This document shows, in pieces, positions 8,517 through 19,756 of a DNA stretch of 47,952 bases (position 1 is the stretch's first letter; the number at the start of each line of letters is the position of its first letter). The position numbers were made by a program, and so were the translations under genes. A model generated the notes under the pieces. It ran no database searches. It worked only from the letters and a program-made list of their open reading frames with translations, and had not been told where the DNA came from. The stretch spans positions 1 to 47,952 of the forward strand of contig JAGXSV010000058.1 of the NCBI GenBank assembly GCA_018333605.1, read 5' to 3'. The DNA is from Hydrogenophaga sp. GTDB lineage: Bacteria > Pseudomonadota > Gammaproteobacteria > Burkholderiales > Burkholderiaceae_C.

Positions 8517-10073
8517 GTGATTGACCCCTTGATGATCGCGCTGGCGTTTGCTGCCGGCATGGCTGCACACCTGCTTCGACTGCCACCGTTGCTGGGTTTT
8601 CTGGCCGCGGGCTTCGCCCTCAACGCGCTGGGTTTCGAGCGCACGCCGACGCTGGACGCCATTGCCAACCTGGGTGTGACGCTGCTGCTGTTCACGATCG
8701 GGCTGAAGCTGGACATTCGCACCCTGATGCGCGGCGAGGTGTGGGGCTCGGCCACGCTGCATATCGTGGGTTCCACGCTGTTCATGGCTGGGGCGCTGTT
8801 CATCCTGAAGACCCTGGGCCTGGCGATGACCGCCAACCTGGGCTGGACCGCACTGGTGCTGCTGGGCTTTGCGCTCAGCTTTTCCAGCACGGTATTTGCC
8901 GTCAAGGTACTGGAAGAGCGGAGCGAAATGGGCTCGCTGTACGGCCGCATCGCGGTCGGCATCCTGGTCATGCAAGATGTGTTTGCGGTGCTGTTTATGA
9001 GCGCCACCAGCGGCAGCCTGCCCAGCATCTGGGCTCTAAGCCTGGTGCTGTTGTGGCCGGCTGCGAAGCTGATGAAGGCGCTGCTGGACAAGGTGGGCCA
9101 TGGCGACCTGCAGGTTCTGTACGCCGCTTTTCTGGCGTTGGTGGTGGGGTACGGCCTGTTTGAGGCGGTGGGCGTCAAGGGCGACCTGGGTGCATTGGTC
9201 GTGGGCATGATGCTTGCATCGCACGCCTCCACAGTGGGCTTGGCCAAGTCGCTGTTTCACTTGAAAGAGCTGTTCCTGGTGGGCTTTTTCCTCAGCGTCG
9301 GGCTGGGCGCGCTGCCCGACCTGGCCATGGTTGTGATGGCCTTGCTTTTGCTGCTGCTGTTGCCGATCAAGAGCGCCCTTTATTACCTGGTGCTGATGCG
9401 CTTCAAGCTGCGCACGCGCACGGGTGTGTTGTCTACCCTGGCCCTGACCAACTACTCGGAGTTCGGCCTCATCGTCGCGGCCATCGCTTCAACGGCGGGC
9501 TGGCTGTCGCCCGAATGGCTGGTGGTGATCTCGCTGGCGTTGGCTGGCAGCTTCGTGCTGGCCGCGCCGCTGAATGCGGCGGGCGAACGCGTTTACGCCC
9601 GGCTCAAACAGCCGCTGGCCGGGCTGGAAGCCAGCACCCTGATGGCCGACGACCGGCCGATGGCCATTGAGCAGGTCGACGCCGTGGTACTGGGCCTGGG
9701 GCAGATCGGCAGCGGCGCCTACCTGCGCCTGATCGACAGCCACGGCCTGCGCGTGCTGGGCGTGGACAACAACGTCAAAAAACTGGCCGCGCACCGGGCG
9801 GCCAACCGGAACGTCATGGAGGGCGACGCAGTCGACTCCGACTTCTGGGACAAGCTGGTGTTGCTGGCCATGCCCGGACACGCGGGCAATGTGTACGCGT
9901 TGCAGCAGCTGCGAAAACGGGCCTTTGCCGGGCACATTGCCGCCATCGTCAGCTACCCGGACGAAGTCGCCACGCTGCGCGAACTGGGTGCCGACGAGGT
10001 GTTCCATATCTACGACGAAGCCGGAACGGCTTTTGCCGACGACGCCCTGGCGGGCGCCAACCGGCAGGTCTGA
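8517..10073 (+). CDS. Kef/YbaL-type monovalent cation:proton antiporter with RCK domain
   Basis: This inner-membrane CPA2-family antiporter exchanges K+ or Na+ for protons. From a GTG start with GAGGA seven bases upstream, the 518-residue protein has about twelve membrane helices in the first 380 residues (opening IDPLMIALAFAAGMAAHLL, with the half-helix motif LLFTIGLKLD). A cytoplasmic Rossmann domain follows, with the nucleotide motif VLGLGQIGSG and an acidic residue at the end of the second strand (LGVDNN), as in TrkA_N/RCK domains. Layout and length match YbaL and KefB/C relatives. No glutathione-regulated partner (KefF/G) lies beside it, so which ion it carries is open. Confidence 0.85.
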   Translation: MIDPLMIALAFAAGMAAHLLRLPPLLGFLAAGFALNALGFERTPTLDAIANLGVTLLLFTIGLKLDIRTLMRGEVWGSATLHIVGSTLFMAGALFILKTLGLAMTANLGWTALVLLGFALSFSSTVFAVKVLEERSEMGSLYGRIAVGILVMQDVFAVLFMSATSGSLPSIWALSLVLLWPAAKLMKALLDKVGHGDLQVLYAAFLALVVGYGLFEAVGVKGDLGALVVGMMLASHASTVGLAKSLFHLKELFLVGFFLSVGLGALPDLAMVVMALLLLLLLPIKSALYYLVLMRFKLRTRTGVLSTLALTNYSEFGLIVAAIASTAGWLSPEWLVVISLALAGSFVLAAPLNAAGERVYARLKQPLAGLEASTLMADDRPMAIEQVDAVVLGLGQIGSGAYLRLIDSHGLRVLGVDNNVKKLAAHRAANRNVMEGDAVDSDFWDKLVLLAMPGHAGNVYALQQLRKRAFAGHIAAIVSYPDEVATLRELGADEVFHIYDEAGTAFADDALAGANRQV

Positions 10074-10204
10074 AAGTCTTGAACCCAAATTTTCCGTTAG
10101 CCCAAATGTCTAATGGAAGCCATTAGCGCAAGTGATTGATTTTGTTGAGTAATTCGCCGATTTCTGGTTAAAGTGGTGGATCGCGATTTCAGTGCGGAGT
10201 GGCC
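10074..10204. other. Leader/left flank of the IS1380-type remnant
   Basis: This is a short AT-rich stretch before the broken transposase. It holds a dyad CTAATGG 10110-10116 / CCATTAG 10120-10126. No intact CCTAG-type terminal repeat as in other IS1380-family elements was found, so the left end may be lost. Confidence 0.4.
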
Positions 10205-11368
10205 ATGAACTTTGAACTGCGGTTTACGGACAAAGAAATCACCGCCTGGGGTGGCATGGGCCTCATGAAACGCATGCTCGATCACCTGGGGTTTGATGCT
10301 GCCTTGTGTTCTTCGGGTTTGCCCCAGCCCGGCTCTAATCGCGGCTACGCACCCGAGCAACTCATCACCCAATTCATGCTCTCGGTATGGTGCGGAGCCA
10401 ATCGCTTCGAGCACGGGGAAGTCACCCGCCACGACCCCGTTCTCAAACGCATCTTCGGCATCAAGTGCATGGCCAACTTCAAGGCCATCATGCGGCTGTT
10501 TTGCCGCTTCACCCAGCACGCCAACGAGGCCGTCATGGACAAGCTCTACGGCTGGATGTTTGCGCAAATCGACATAGACGGCCTCACCCTGGATGTGGAC
10601 TCCACTGTCATGACCCGCTACGGCCAGCAAGAGGGCGCAGCAAGGGGCTACAACCCGGCCAAACGGGGACGCGCAAGCCACCACCCGCTCATGGCCTTTG
10701 TATCGGAGACCCGCATGGTGGCCAATCTGTGGCTGCGCCCAGGCAACACCAGCTCGGCCAACAACATCCAAGGCTTCTTGGCCAATACCCGGCAGCGCCT
10801 GGGCAACAAACCTATTGCCCTTTTGCGCGGTGACAGTGGCTTTAGTGACAACGCCTTCCTGACCCACTTGGAAGAACAGAAACTGCACTACGTTATTGCC
10901 CTGCGCCAGACACCGCCACTGCAAAGGGCATTGGTCGATGCCAGCCTGGAGGGCAAAGGCTGATGGGGTCTTGTGGATGACAACGGCAAAGTGGTGCCGG
11001 GCATTGAGCTCACCCGATTCCTCTACCAAGCCCACAGCTGGTCCAAGCCACGGTGGGTCACGGGTATTCGCCAGCACATAGACCAGCGAAACAGTCCCAA
11101 GGGCAAGACCTTGAATCTGTTTGCCGATGACCCGGTGATTGGACGCTACCGCTTTAGCGCACTGGTCAGCGACATGGACTTGCCCGCTGAGGCCGTGTGG
11201 CGCACGTACCGGGGACGGGCCAATTGTGAGAACAGAATCAAGGAGCTCAAGTACGACTTTGCCGCTGACAACTTCAACATGAAGGATTTCTGGGCCACCG
11301 AGGCGGCACTGAACACGGTCATGCTGGCATACAACCTGATGAGTCTGTTTCGACAATCACGCAAATAA
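10205..11368 (+). pseudogene. IS1380-family transposase, interrupted by an in-frame stop and truncated at the 3' end
   Basis: The frame from ATG 10205 (GGAG five bases before it) reads as an IS1380-type DDE transposase: DVDST for the first aspartate, LLRGDSGFSDN for the second, and CENRIKELKYDF for the glutamate. A TGA at 10961-10963, directly before TGG, splits it. The reading frame is the same on both sides, so this is a point nonsense change and not a frameshift. After NLMSLFRQ at about 11357 the similarity stops and a TAA follows at once, so the C-terminal 50 or so residues usual for the family are missing. The element is therefore dead. Its broken right end lies about 25 bases from the groESL promoter. 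Confidence 0.85.
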
Positions 11369-11380
11369 CCAGCCCGTGGT

Positions 11381-11410
11381 CTTGAAAAGCTGCAGGCTCG
11401 CCCTTATCAT
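11381..11410 (+). promoter_or_regulatory. groESL promoter: overlapping sigma-70-like and sigma-32-like elements
   Basis: TTGAAA at 11382-11387 and TATCAT at 11405-11410 are 17 bases apart and each matches the sigma-70 hexamers in five of six positions. The same DNA reads CTTGAAA (11381-11387), 13 bases, then CCCTTAT (11401-11407), close to the heat-shock sigma-32 pattern CTTGAA-N13/14-CCCCAT. The expected transcription start falls inside the CIRCE element that follows. Which sigma factor acts is inferred, not seen. Confidence 0.65.
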
Positions 11411-11436
11411 TAGCACTCGCTGGTGTTGAGTGCTAA
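11410..11436 (+). promoter_or_regulatory. CIRCE operator (HrcA binding site)
   Basis: The sequence reads TTAGCACTC (11410-11418), nine bases, GAGTGCTAA (11428-11436): a perfect match to the CIRCE inverted repeat recognised by the heat-shock repressor HrcA. It overlaps the likely transcription start of groESL, the usual arrangement for repression. hrcA itself is not in the window. Confidence 0.95.
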
Positions 11437-11531
11437 CACCCAACACCGAGTCGATCAACGGTGTCGCCGGCCCTCAAAGCGGGCGCTGCCGGTCTGAATC
11501 CCCCTTTTACCGTTCTATCTCAGGAGATGCA

Positions 11532-11825
11532 ATGAACCTTCGTCCTCTCGCCGATCGCGTGATCGTCAAGCGTATTGACAGCGAAACCAAGACCGCTTCG
11601 GGCATCGTCATCCCCGACGCCGCCGCTGAAAAGCCCGACCAGGGCGAAATCCTGGCCGTTGGTCCCGGCAAGAAAAACGACAAAGGCGAACTGTCCGCCA
11701 TGAACGTCAAGGTCGGTGACCGCGTTCTGTTTGGCAAGTACAGCGGCCAGACCGTCAAGGTCGACGGCAACGAACTGCTGGTGATGAAAGAAGACGACCT
11801 GTTCGCAGTCGTCGAGTCCAAGTAA
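11532..11825 (+). CDS. groES: Co-chaperonin GroES
   Basis: GroES is the 10-kDa lid of the GroEL folding chamber. The 97-residue product starts [14 protein letters not shown] and has the mobile-loop region ([18 protein letters not shown]), the [10 protein letters not shown] segment and the C-terminal [15 protein letters not shown] strand, all standard. AGGAG lies at 11522-11526. The upstream in-frame ATG at 11430 is inside the CIRCE element and is rejected. groEL follows 81 bases later in the same operon. Confidence 0.98.
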   Translation: MNLRPLADRVIVKRIDSETKTASGIVIPDAAAEKPDQGEILAVGPGKKNDKGELSAMNVKVGDRVLFGKYSGQTVKVDGNELLVMKEDDLFAVVESK

Positions 11826-13550
<1,725 letters not shown>

Positions 13551-13690
13551 TTGCTCCTTGCCTGAGACGGCATGCCGGCGTTGCAAGGGCTTGCCGTGGC
13601 GCTGCCACTGTCTACTCCCTTGCGCCTTGGCCTGGCGCCTCATGCTGCGTCGGATTGCATCACTGCAGACTGACGAAAACCCCAAGAAAA

Positions 13691-13720
13691 AACCCCGCGA
13701 GTTGCCTCGCGGGGTTTTTT
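13691..13720. terminator. Bidirectional intrinsic terminator between groEL and tal
   Basis: The hairpin pairs CCCCGCGAG (13693-13701) with CTCGCGGGG (13706-13714) around a TTGC loop and is followed by six T. On the other strand the same stem is followed by another T-run (from the A-run at 13687-13692). It can therefore end both groEL and the convergent transaldolase gene. Confidence 0.9.
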
Positions 13721-13739
13721 CGTTTTGGACTGACGCCGC

Positions 13740-14681
13740 TTACGTCATCATGCTTTCGAGCTTGATCGTGTCCGCCACAAAGGCCCGAATGCCTTCGGCC
13801 AGCTTTTCGGTCGCCATCGCGTCCTCGTTCATCGCAAAGCGAAAACCGGCTTCGTCGAACCGCACGAAGGGAATGTCCATCGCCTTCGCGGCTTCGGCGT
13901 CCAGCGCCTGGGCCAACGGTTCCTCGCTGGCCGCCAGCTGGGCCAAGAGGTCGGGGCTGATGGTCAACAGGTCGCAGCCCGCCAGCGCCGTGATCTGGCC
14001 CACGTTGCGAAAGCTCGCGCCCATCACCTCGGTGGCAATGCCGTGCTTTTTGTAGAAGTTGTAGATGGCACGCACCGACTTCACGCCGGGGTCATTGGCG
14101 CCCGCCATCGCGGCCTCGTCCCAGCTCGCGCCTGCGCTCTTCTTGTACCAGTCGTAGATGCGGCCCACGAACGGGGAAATCAGTTGCACCTTGGCTTGCC
14201 CGCAGGCCACGGCTTGGGCAAACGCGAACAACAAGGTCAGGTTGGTGTGGATGCCGTCGCGTTCCAGCCGCGCCGCAGCCTGGATGCCTTCCCAGGTGGA
14301 CGCAATCTTGATCAGCACGCGGTCCACGTGCACGCCCTCGCCCTGGTACAGGTCGATGAGGCGGCGTGCGCGCGTCACGGTGGCTTCGGTGTCAAAGCTC
14401 AGGCGCGCGTCCACTTCGGTGGAGACCCGGCCCGGAATGTGTTTCAGGATCTCACAACCAAAGGTCACCAGCAGGCGGTTCATCACCTCGTCCTGACCCT
14501 GTGCCCCGTATTTCGCCACCGCGTCGTGCAGCAAATGGGCGTATGCAGGCTTCTGCACCGCCTTCAAGATCAGCGATGGGTTGGTGGTCGCATCCTGTGG
14601 CGAAAACGCCGCGAGCTGGTTGAAGTCTCCGGTGTCAGCGACCACGGTGGTGAGTTGTTTGAGGGCGTCTAGCTGGTTCAT
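13740..14681 (-). CDS. tal: Transaldolase
   Basis: Transaldolase moves a dihydroxyacetone unit between sugar phosphates in the non-oxidative pentose phosphate pathway. The 313-residue product starts [20 protein letters not shown] and carries [10 protein letters not shown], the Schiff-base lysine (about residue 125) in [11 protein letters not shown], then THxxxLF-type [11 protein letters not shown] and [13 protein letters not shown]. Length matches the TalB group. It is convergent with groEL and divergent from the SIS-domain regulator at 14751, which may control it. Confidence 0.96.
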   Translation of the reverse strand: MNQLDALKQLTTVVADTGDFNQLAAFSPQDATTNPSLILKAVQKPAYAHLLHDAVAKYGAQGQDEVMNRLLVTFGCEILKHIPGRVSTEVDARLSFDTEATVTRARRLIDLYQGEGVHVDRVLIKIASTWEGIQAAARLERDGIHTNLTLLFAFAQAVACGQAKVQLISPFVGRIYDWYKKSAGASWDEAAMAGANDPGVKSVRAIYNFYKKHGIATEVMGASFRNVGQITALAGCDLLTISPDLLAQLAASEEPLAQALDAEAAKAMDIPFVRFDEAGFRFAMNEDAMATEKLAEGIRAFVADTIKLESMMT

Positions 14682-14696
14682 TTCGCCATTATCGGG

Positions 14697-14711
14697 TGTA
14701 ATAAGGTTTCA
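14697..14711. promoter_or_regulatory. Possible HexR-type operator between tal and the regulator gene
   Basis: TGTAATAAGGTTTCA matches 11 of 15 positions of the gammaproteobacterial HexR motif TGTAATTAAATTACA as I recall it. It lies in the 69-base divergent gap. The match is imperfect and HexR motifs differ between classes, so this is only a lead. Confidence 0.25.
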
Positions 14712-14750
14712 TATTCTCCTTGTAACCCGTTTCGAAACCAGACTGCCCCC

Positions 14751-15599
14751 ATGCTCGACCGCATCAAAGCCTCGCTCCCATCGCTCGCGCCCGCCGAACA
14801 GCGGGTGGGCAAACTCGTGCTGTTGGACCCGCGCAGTTTCGCCAGCCTGCCGGTGTCCGAACTGGCCGAGCGCGCCCATGTGAGCAAGCCGACCGTGATC
14901 CGGTTTTGCCGCAGCATGGGCTACGACGGTCTGTCCGACTTCAAGCTCAAGCTGGCCGGCACGGTGAGCGAAGGCGTGCCCTTCATCCACCGCAGCGTGG
15001 ACGTGGACGACAAGGTGGGCGACGTGCTGGTCAAGGTGATCGACAACACGGTGGCCGCGTTCCTGAAGTACCGCAACGACGCCTCCACCCACTCCATCGA
15101 GAAAGCGGTCGATGCGCTGCTGGCGACCTACAAAAACCGCGGGCGCATCGAGTTCTACGGCGCCGGCAATTCCGGCATCGTGGCGCAGGACGCGCAACAC
15201 AAATTCTTCCGCCTGGGCATCAACGCCATCGCCTACAGCGACGGCCACATGCAGGTGATGAGCGCCTCGCTGCTCGGCCCGGGCGACTGCCTGGTGATCG
15301 TCTCCAACTCGGGCCGCACGCGCGACCTGATGGACGCCGCCGACATCGCGCGCAAGCACGGCGCCACGGTGATCGTGATCACCACCAGCGGCTCACCGCT
15401 GGCCACCGCCGGCCACATCCACCTGTCGGCCGACCACCCGGAAGGCTACGACCGCTACAGCCCCATGACCTCACGCCTGATGCACCTGATGGTGATTGAC
15501 GTGGTGGCCACCTGTCTCGCGCTGCGCATTGGGGGGACGAAGCTGCAGCCGCTGCTGAAAGAGATGAAGAACAACTTGCGGAGCAAGCGGTACGCGTAG
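14751..15599 (+). CDS. MurR/RpiR-family transcriptional regulator (HexR-like)
   Basis: This is a DNA-binding regulator of sugar metabolism that senses a phosphosugar. The 282-residue protein has an N-terminal RpiR helix-turn-helix (about residues 1-75, with VSELAERAHVSKPTVIRFCRSMGYDG). A SIS sugar-phosphate isomerase-like domain follows (about 115-255, with FYGAGNSGIVAQDAQHKFFRLG and IVSNSGRTRDLMDAA). This architecture and the divergent transaldolase gene fit HexR, which in other proteobacteria answers to 2-keto-3-deoxy-6-phosphogluconate and controls glycolytic and Entner-Doudoroff genes. I infer it represses or activates tal across the short gap. No strong Shine-Dalgarno sequence precedes the ATG. 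Confidence 0.85.
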   Translation: MLDRIKASLPSLAPAEQRVGKLVLLDPRSFASLPVSELAERAHVSKPTVIRFCRSMGYDGLSDFKLKLAGTVSEGVPFIHRSVDVDDKVGDVLVKVIDNTVAAFLKYRNDASTHSIEKAVDALLATYKNRGRIEFYGAGNSGIVAQDAQHKFFRLGINAIAYSDGHMQVMSASLLGPGDCLVIVSNSGRTRDLMDAADIARKHGATVIVITTSGSPLATAGHIHLSADHPEGYDRYSPMTSRLMHLMVIDVVATCLALRIGGTKLQPLLKEMKNNLRSKRYA

Positions 15600-15616
15600 C
15601 TCTTTGATAGAGCGGT

Positions 15617-16252
15617 CTACGGAGCAGGCTTGAACGACTTCAATTCGGTGACCGTGTCGTTCCAAAGCCGGTTGTTGCGGTAATCCTTGAGCTCACTCTT
15701 GACTATCCGATGAATGGCAGGCGCGTACCAAGTGGTGTTGGTCGTACGAAACGACCCTTGCCAGCTGACACCAGTCACCCAACCACTGGACTCGACTTTG
15801 AAGGCTTCGTAAGTCCCGGCAGGTGTGGTGACCTGCTCTTTGGCGACGACTTTGAAATCGATGTCAGCTTTTGATCTGGCACCGCTCAATCCAGTCACCT
15901 CATACTTCCCCTTCCAGGTCTCGCCCACCACGAGTGGGAATTTCAGCCTTGGATACGAAGGGTCAAAGCGACTACCACTGGAACCTGATTGGATCGTGCT
16001 CCATTCAGCGGTGGATACCCCCTCCATGTCCGCGGGCGTTCGATCCGACCGCGCAGTGATGTACTTGATTAGTTTGTCGTCGACACTGGTAATGGTCACT
16101 GTTTCTTCGGCTAGCCGGTTGTCGGCACGCAAGTTCACAGCGTAGGTTGCAACCTCCCCTACCTTGACGACAGGCTTGCCATGATCTGAGGTTTGTGCAG
16201 AAATCCCTATGGCAACTGACGCGAGGAACAACCCCATTGAATATCTCAGCAT
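15617..16252 (-). CDS. Secreted protein of unknown function
   Basis: The 211-residue product has a clear signal peptide (MLRYSMGLFLASVAIGISAQ, cut near residue 20) and then a beta-rich soluble part with no membrane segment. Strand-like stretches such as GEVATYAVNLR, FPLVVGETWKGKYEVTG, VTTPAGTYEAFKVES and TWYAPAIHRIVKSELKDY recall DUF3108-like periplasmic proteins, which have a similar TxAGxYxAxKV and WYxPxxxRxVK pattern. I infer this family but am not certain. AGAGG lies five bases before the ATG. It stands alone, with an IS256-type element behind its 5' side, so its promoter is limited to 16253-16324 or is supplied by the element. Confidence 0.6.
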   Translation of the reverse strand: MLRYSMGLFLASVAIGISAQTSDHGKPVVKVGEVATYAVNLRADNRLAEETVTITSVDDKLIKYITARSDRTPADMEGVSTAEWSTIQSGSSGSRFDPSYPRLKFPLVVGETWKGKYEVTGLSGARSKADIDFKVVAKEQVTTPAGTYEAFKVESSGWVTGVSWQGSFRTTNTTWYAPAIHRIVKSELKDYRNNRLWNDTVTELKSFKPAP

Positions 16253-16324
16253 AGACGCCTCTCATCCTGTGGAACCGAACAAAAGATCCGGAGATATGGT
16301 AGCCCTCACGAAACCTGTCGGCAA

Positions 16325-17652
16325 GGGCGTGTCCGAATTTTTGGGTAAACGGTTCGGACTTCAGTTGACGGAGATGCAGTCTCCGGACTGAATGGTAAAG
16401 CGGGTCAGCGCAGCCTTCCAATCGCGGATGGGCATGGTCCACTTCTGGCTGATGTTGCGCAGGGCGAGATAGAACAACTTGGTCAGCGCCTCGTCGCTGG
16501 GGAACGAGCCCTGGTTCTTGCTCAGTTTCCTCAGACCCATGTTCACCGACTCGATGGCGTTGGTCGTGTAGATGACCTTTCGGATTTCCGCCGGGTAGTC
16601 AAAGAACGGCGTCAGCCGGCTCCAGTTCCTGCGCCAGGACTGGCCAATGAGCAAATAGTCGGCATCCCACTTGGCCTCGACCTCGCCCAGGCGCAGCTGG
16701 ACCTCTTCGGCGGTGGCGGCCTGGTAGATGTGGCGCAGGTCCGCCGCCACATCTTTCCTGCGCTTCCACGAGACGTAGTTCAGGCTGTGGCGCACCATGT
16801 GCACGATGCACAACTGCACCACCGCCTTGGGGAACACCGCCTCGATGGCATCGGGGAAGCCCTTGAGCCCGTCAACGCAGGCGATGAAGATGTCCTGCCC
16901 GCCCCAGTTGCGCAGCTCCGTGACCACCTGCAGCCAGAACTTGGCGCCCTCGGTCTGCGCCAGCCACAGGCCCAGCACCTCCTTCTCGCCATTCATGTTG
17001 ATGCCGCTGGCCAGGTACACCGCCTTGGCCCGCAACGCGCCCACGCGCACATTCACGTGGATGCAGTCCAGGTAGACGATGGGGTAGATGGCGTCCAGCG
17101 GGCGGGCCCGCCAGACCTTGACCTCTTCGCTGACGGCGTCCGTCACCGATGAAATCAGGCTGGGCGAGACCTCGGCGCCGCACATCTCCTGCAGGTGGCT
17201 CTGAATCTCGCGACCGTCATGCCCCGGGCGTACAGGGAGATGATTTTGTCGTCGAAGCCGTTCCAGCAGGTCTGGTGCTTGGGGATGAGCTGGGGCTCGA
17301 AGCTGCCGTGGCGGTCGCGCGGCACTTCGATGGGCAACTCGCCGAACTCGCCCTTGAGGGTCTTCATGCTCTTGCCGTTGCGGGTGTCGCCGCTGGCGTG
17401 GCCACGGCCTCGTGGCGTTCGTGGCCCAGGTGCTCGGTCAGTTCGGCGTCCAGCGCCTTCTCCACCAGCAGCTTGGTCAGCTGCTTGAGCAGGTCGTTCT
17501 CACCAATCAGGTCTTCAGGCTTCTTGTAGTCGGCCAGCCTGCTGGCCAGCAGTTCTTGCGGTACTTCGTGCTTTTTGGTTGTCATTGTGTTTGCGGACAA
17601 GCAGACTCTCGCCTGCGGTGGATTGTCCGTTTACACAAAATTCTGCACACCC
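16325..17652 (-). mobile_element. IS256-family insertion sequence, complete ends but inactive transposase
   Basis: Imperfect terminal inverted repeats bound the element. The left end begins GGGCGTGTCCGAATTTTTGG at 16325 and the right end, read inward from 17652, begins GGGTGTGCAGAATTTTGTGT; both then continue GTAAAC or TAAAC GG. This is the style of IS256-family ends. The only gene is a frameshifted transposase. I found no identical 8-9 base target duplication directly next to the ends (GTCGGCAA left, TCGTCAGC right), so the flanks may have changed since insertion. The right end lies 20 bases from the stop of the peptide transporter ATPase. Confidence 0.75.
16361..17585 (-). pseudogene. IS256-family transposase with two frameshifts
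   Basis: Three overlapping frames together spell a full mutator-type transposase. They are MTTKKHEVPQELLAS to GHERHEAVA (17585 to about 17400), then [20 protein letters not shown] to ARGMTV (to about 17212), then [16 protein letters not shown] to the stop at 16361. The DDE residues are visible: YLDCIHVNV, CVDGLKGFPDAI and AIESVNMGLRK. Each break is explained by one missing base (near 17399 and near 17212). Adding both back gives exactly 409 codons, normal for the family, so the gene is recently broken or contains sequencing errors. Confidence 0.85.
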
Positions 17653-17672
17653 TCGTCAGCAAGCTCACTGGA

Positions 17673-18770
17673 TCAAATCCGACCCTCTTCCACCGCATGG
17701 CAGGCGATCCGGATGCCGCCCAGCGTCTGCAGGTTCGGGCGCTCCACACGGCAGCGCTCATTCACATGCGGGCAGCGTGGATTGAACGCGCAACCATCGG
17801 GTGGGTTCAGCGGGTTGGGCACTTCGCCAGACACGGGTGTGCGCGCCCTGCCCGTGTCGTGCATCTTGGGAATCGCGTCGAGCAGCATGCGCGTGTAGGG
17901 GTGGCGCGGGCTGTCAAACAAGGTGTGCTTGGGCGCCAGTTCCACCAGTCGGCCCAGGTACATCACGCCCACCTGATCGCTCACGTGACGCACCACCGCC
18001 AGGTTGTGGCTGATGAAGAGGTAGGTCAGACCGCGCTCGCGCTGCAGGTCTTTCATGATGTTGAGCACCTGCGCCTGCACGCTCACGTCCAGCGCGCTGG
18101 TGGGCTCGTCACACACCAGAAACTCGGGCTGCGTGGCCAGCGCCCGCGCAATGGAAATGCGCTGGCGCTGCCCGCCCGAAAACTGGTGCGGGTACTTCAC
18201 CCGGTCCAGCGGCGACAAGCCCACCGACTTCAGCAGGTCGTCCACCCGCGCGCGCAGCGCCACCGGCTCGGTTTCGATGCCATGTTCGCGCAGCGGCTCG
18301 GCAATGATGTCTTCCACAATCCAGCGCGGGTTCAGGCTCGCATAGGGATCCTGAAATATCATCTGAATGCGCCGGCGCAGTTGCCGGCCCTGTGGCGTTT
18401 TGAACGCCGCGTGGGCGTCCAGCCCGTCAAACTCAAAGCCACCGCGCGTGGGTTCGTACAAACCCACCAGCAAGCGTGCCACGGTGCTTTTGCCACAACC
18501 CGACTCGCCCACCAGCGCCAGCGTCTGGCCCCGCGGGATATCAAACGACACGCCGTCCACGGCGCGCAAGAGCTGGCGGGGCTGGCGTTCAATCACGCGA
18601 TTGAGCCAGGGGGCCGACACATCAAAGGTCTTGGCCAGGTCGGTGGCCCGCACCAAGGGCGCCTCGTCTGCTGCTACCGTCACAGCCTGTGGCGCAGCGG
18701 CACCAGCGTGGGCCGCAGCCTGGCGGTCTGCCCGCGCTTGCACCGCTGTTTCAATCCGATTCGAGCTCAT
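17673..18770 (-). CDS. Peptide ABC transporter ATP-binding protein (DppF/OppF type)
   Basis: This is one of two ATPases powering uptake of di- or oligopeptides. The 365-residue product has Walker [15 protein letters not shown], the Q-loop [12 protein letters not shown], signature [15 protein letters not shown], Walker [15 protein letters not shown], and the C-terminal oligopeptide-transporter extension with the cysteine-rich [15 protein letters not shown] segment. The ATG at 18770 overlaps the stop of the partner ATPase as ATGA, so the 16 codons upstream are excluded. A long Ala-rich N-terminus (about residues 5-45) precedes the ABC domain. It is the last gene of the operon and an IS256 element follows it. 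Confidence 0.92.
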   Translation of the reverse strand: MSSNRIETAVQARADRQAAAHAGAAAPQAVTVAADEAPLVRATDLAKTFDVSAPWLNRVIERQPRQLLRAVDGVSFDIPRGQTLALVGESGCGKSTVARLLVGLYEPTRGGFEFDGLDAHAAFKTPQGRQLRRRIQMIFQDPYASLNPRWIVEDIIAEPLREHGIETEPVALRARVDDLLKSVGLSPLDRVKYPHQFSGGQRQRISIARALATQPEFLVCDEPTSALDVSVQAQVLNIMKDLQRERGLTYLFISHNLAVVRHVSDQVGVMYLGRLVELAPKHTLFDSPRHPYTRMLLDAIPKMHDTGRARTPVSGEVPNPLNPPDGCAFNPRCPHVNERCRVERPNLQTLGGIRIACHAVEEGRI

Positions 18771-19756
18771 GCGGCCACCCCCGGGATCAGAACAGTGGAG
18801 GCATCGTGCAACCAGCAAGCGGCGCGGGTGGCGCCAGCGGTCATCAGGTTGGGCCGTTCCACGTGGCAGCGGTCCACCACCCGGTCGCAGCGCGGGTTGT
18901 AGGCACAGCCGGTCGGGATCGCGTTCAGGCGCGGCATGGCACCGTCAATCTGGTGCAGGCGCTCGCGATCCTGGCTCATGTCGGGGATGCAGGCCATGAG
19001 ACCCGCAGTGTAAGGGTGGGCCGGGTGGTTGATGACCTCGTGCACCGGCCCAATTTCAGCAATGCGCCCGGCGTACATCACGGCCACGCGGTCGCAGGTT
19101 TCGGCAATCACACCCATGTCGTGGGTGATCAGCATCACCGCGGCGCCACGGTCTTTGCAGATGGTTTTCAACAGCGTGATGATCTGCGCCTGGATCGATA
19201 CATCCAGTGCGGTGGTGGGCTCGTCGGCCACGATCAGCTGTGGCTCGGCGGCCAGCGCCAGGGCAATCACCACCCGCTGGCGCATGCCACCCGAAAACTG
19301 GTGGGGAAAGTGGTCAATGCGCTGCTCGGCCGCCGGAATACCGGTGTCTTGCAGCAGCTTGATGGCGCGCTGGCGCGCTTCGGCCTGGCTCACCGGCAGG
19401 TGGGTGGTGATGGTTTCAATGAGCTGGCGCCCCACCGAATACAACGGATTCAGCGAGGTCAGCGGGTCTTGAAAGATGGCGCCAATCTTGCGCCCGCGCA
19501 CCTTGCGCATCTGCTCGTAAGGCAGGTTGTCGATGCGCTGGCCGTGCAGCAGGATCTCGCCCGAGGCGATCCGCCCCGGTGGCTCGAGCAACCCAATGAT
19601 GGATGCCCCGGTGAGCGACTTGCCCGCACCCGACTCACCCACCACACCCAGGATCTCGCCCGGCGCGATGTCGAAGGAAATGTCGTCCAGCGCGCGCAGC
19701 GTGCCACGGCGATGCGGAAATTCGACCACAAGATTTTTTACTTCTAACAGGCTCAT
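18767..19756 (-). CDS. Peptide ABC transporter ATP-binding protein (DppD/OppD type)
   Basis: This is the partner ATPase of the peptide importer. The 329-residue product has Walker [16 protein letters not shown]-loop [12 protein letters not shown], signature [15 protein letters not shown], Walker [16 protein letters not shown]-loop LITHDMG and the C-terminal [15 protein letters not shown] extension typical of this subfamily. In Walker A, Ser replaces the usual Thr after GKS (GKSLTG), as is common in OppD. It overlaps the next ATPase gene by four bases and follows the permease gene after a 101-base gap that contains a hairpin. Confidence 0.92.
   Translation of the reverse strand: MSLLEVKNLVVEFPHRRGTLRALDDISFDIAPGEILGVVGESGAGKSLTGASIIGLLEPPGRIASGEILLHGQRIDNLPYEQMRKVRGRKIGAIFQDPLTSLNPLYSVGRQLIETITTHLPVSQAEARQRAIKLLQDTGIPAAEQRIDHFPHQFSGGMRQRVVIALALAAEPQLIVADEPTTALDVSIQAQIITLLKTICKDRGAAVMLITHDMGVIAETCDRVAVMYAGRIAEIGPVHEVINHPAHPYTAGLMACIPDMSQDRERLHQIDGAMPRLNAIPTGCAYNPRCDRVVDRCHVERPNLMTAGATRAACWLHDASTVLIPGVAA

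Noticed and set aside
10097-11356. 419-codon minus-strand frame opposite the IS1380 transposase
   Set aside because: It is an antisense shadow of the transposase; the plus strand carries the clear DDE motifs.
16317-17662. Target duplication of the IS256 element (GTCGGCAA versus GTCAGCAA)
   Set aside because: The right-hand string begins two bases away from the element end and has a mismatch, so it is not a clean duplication.
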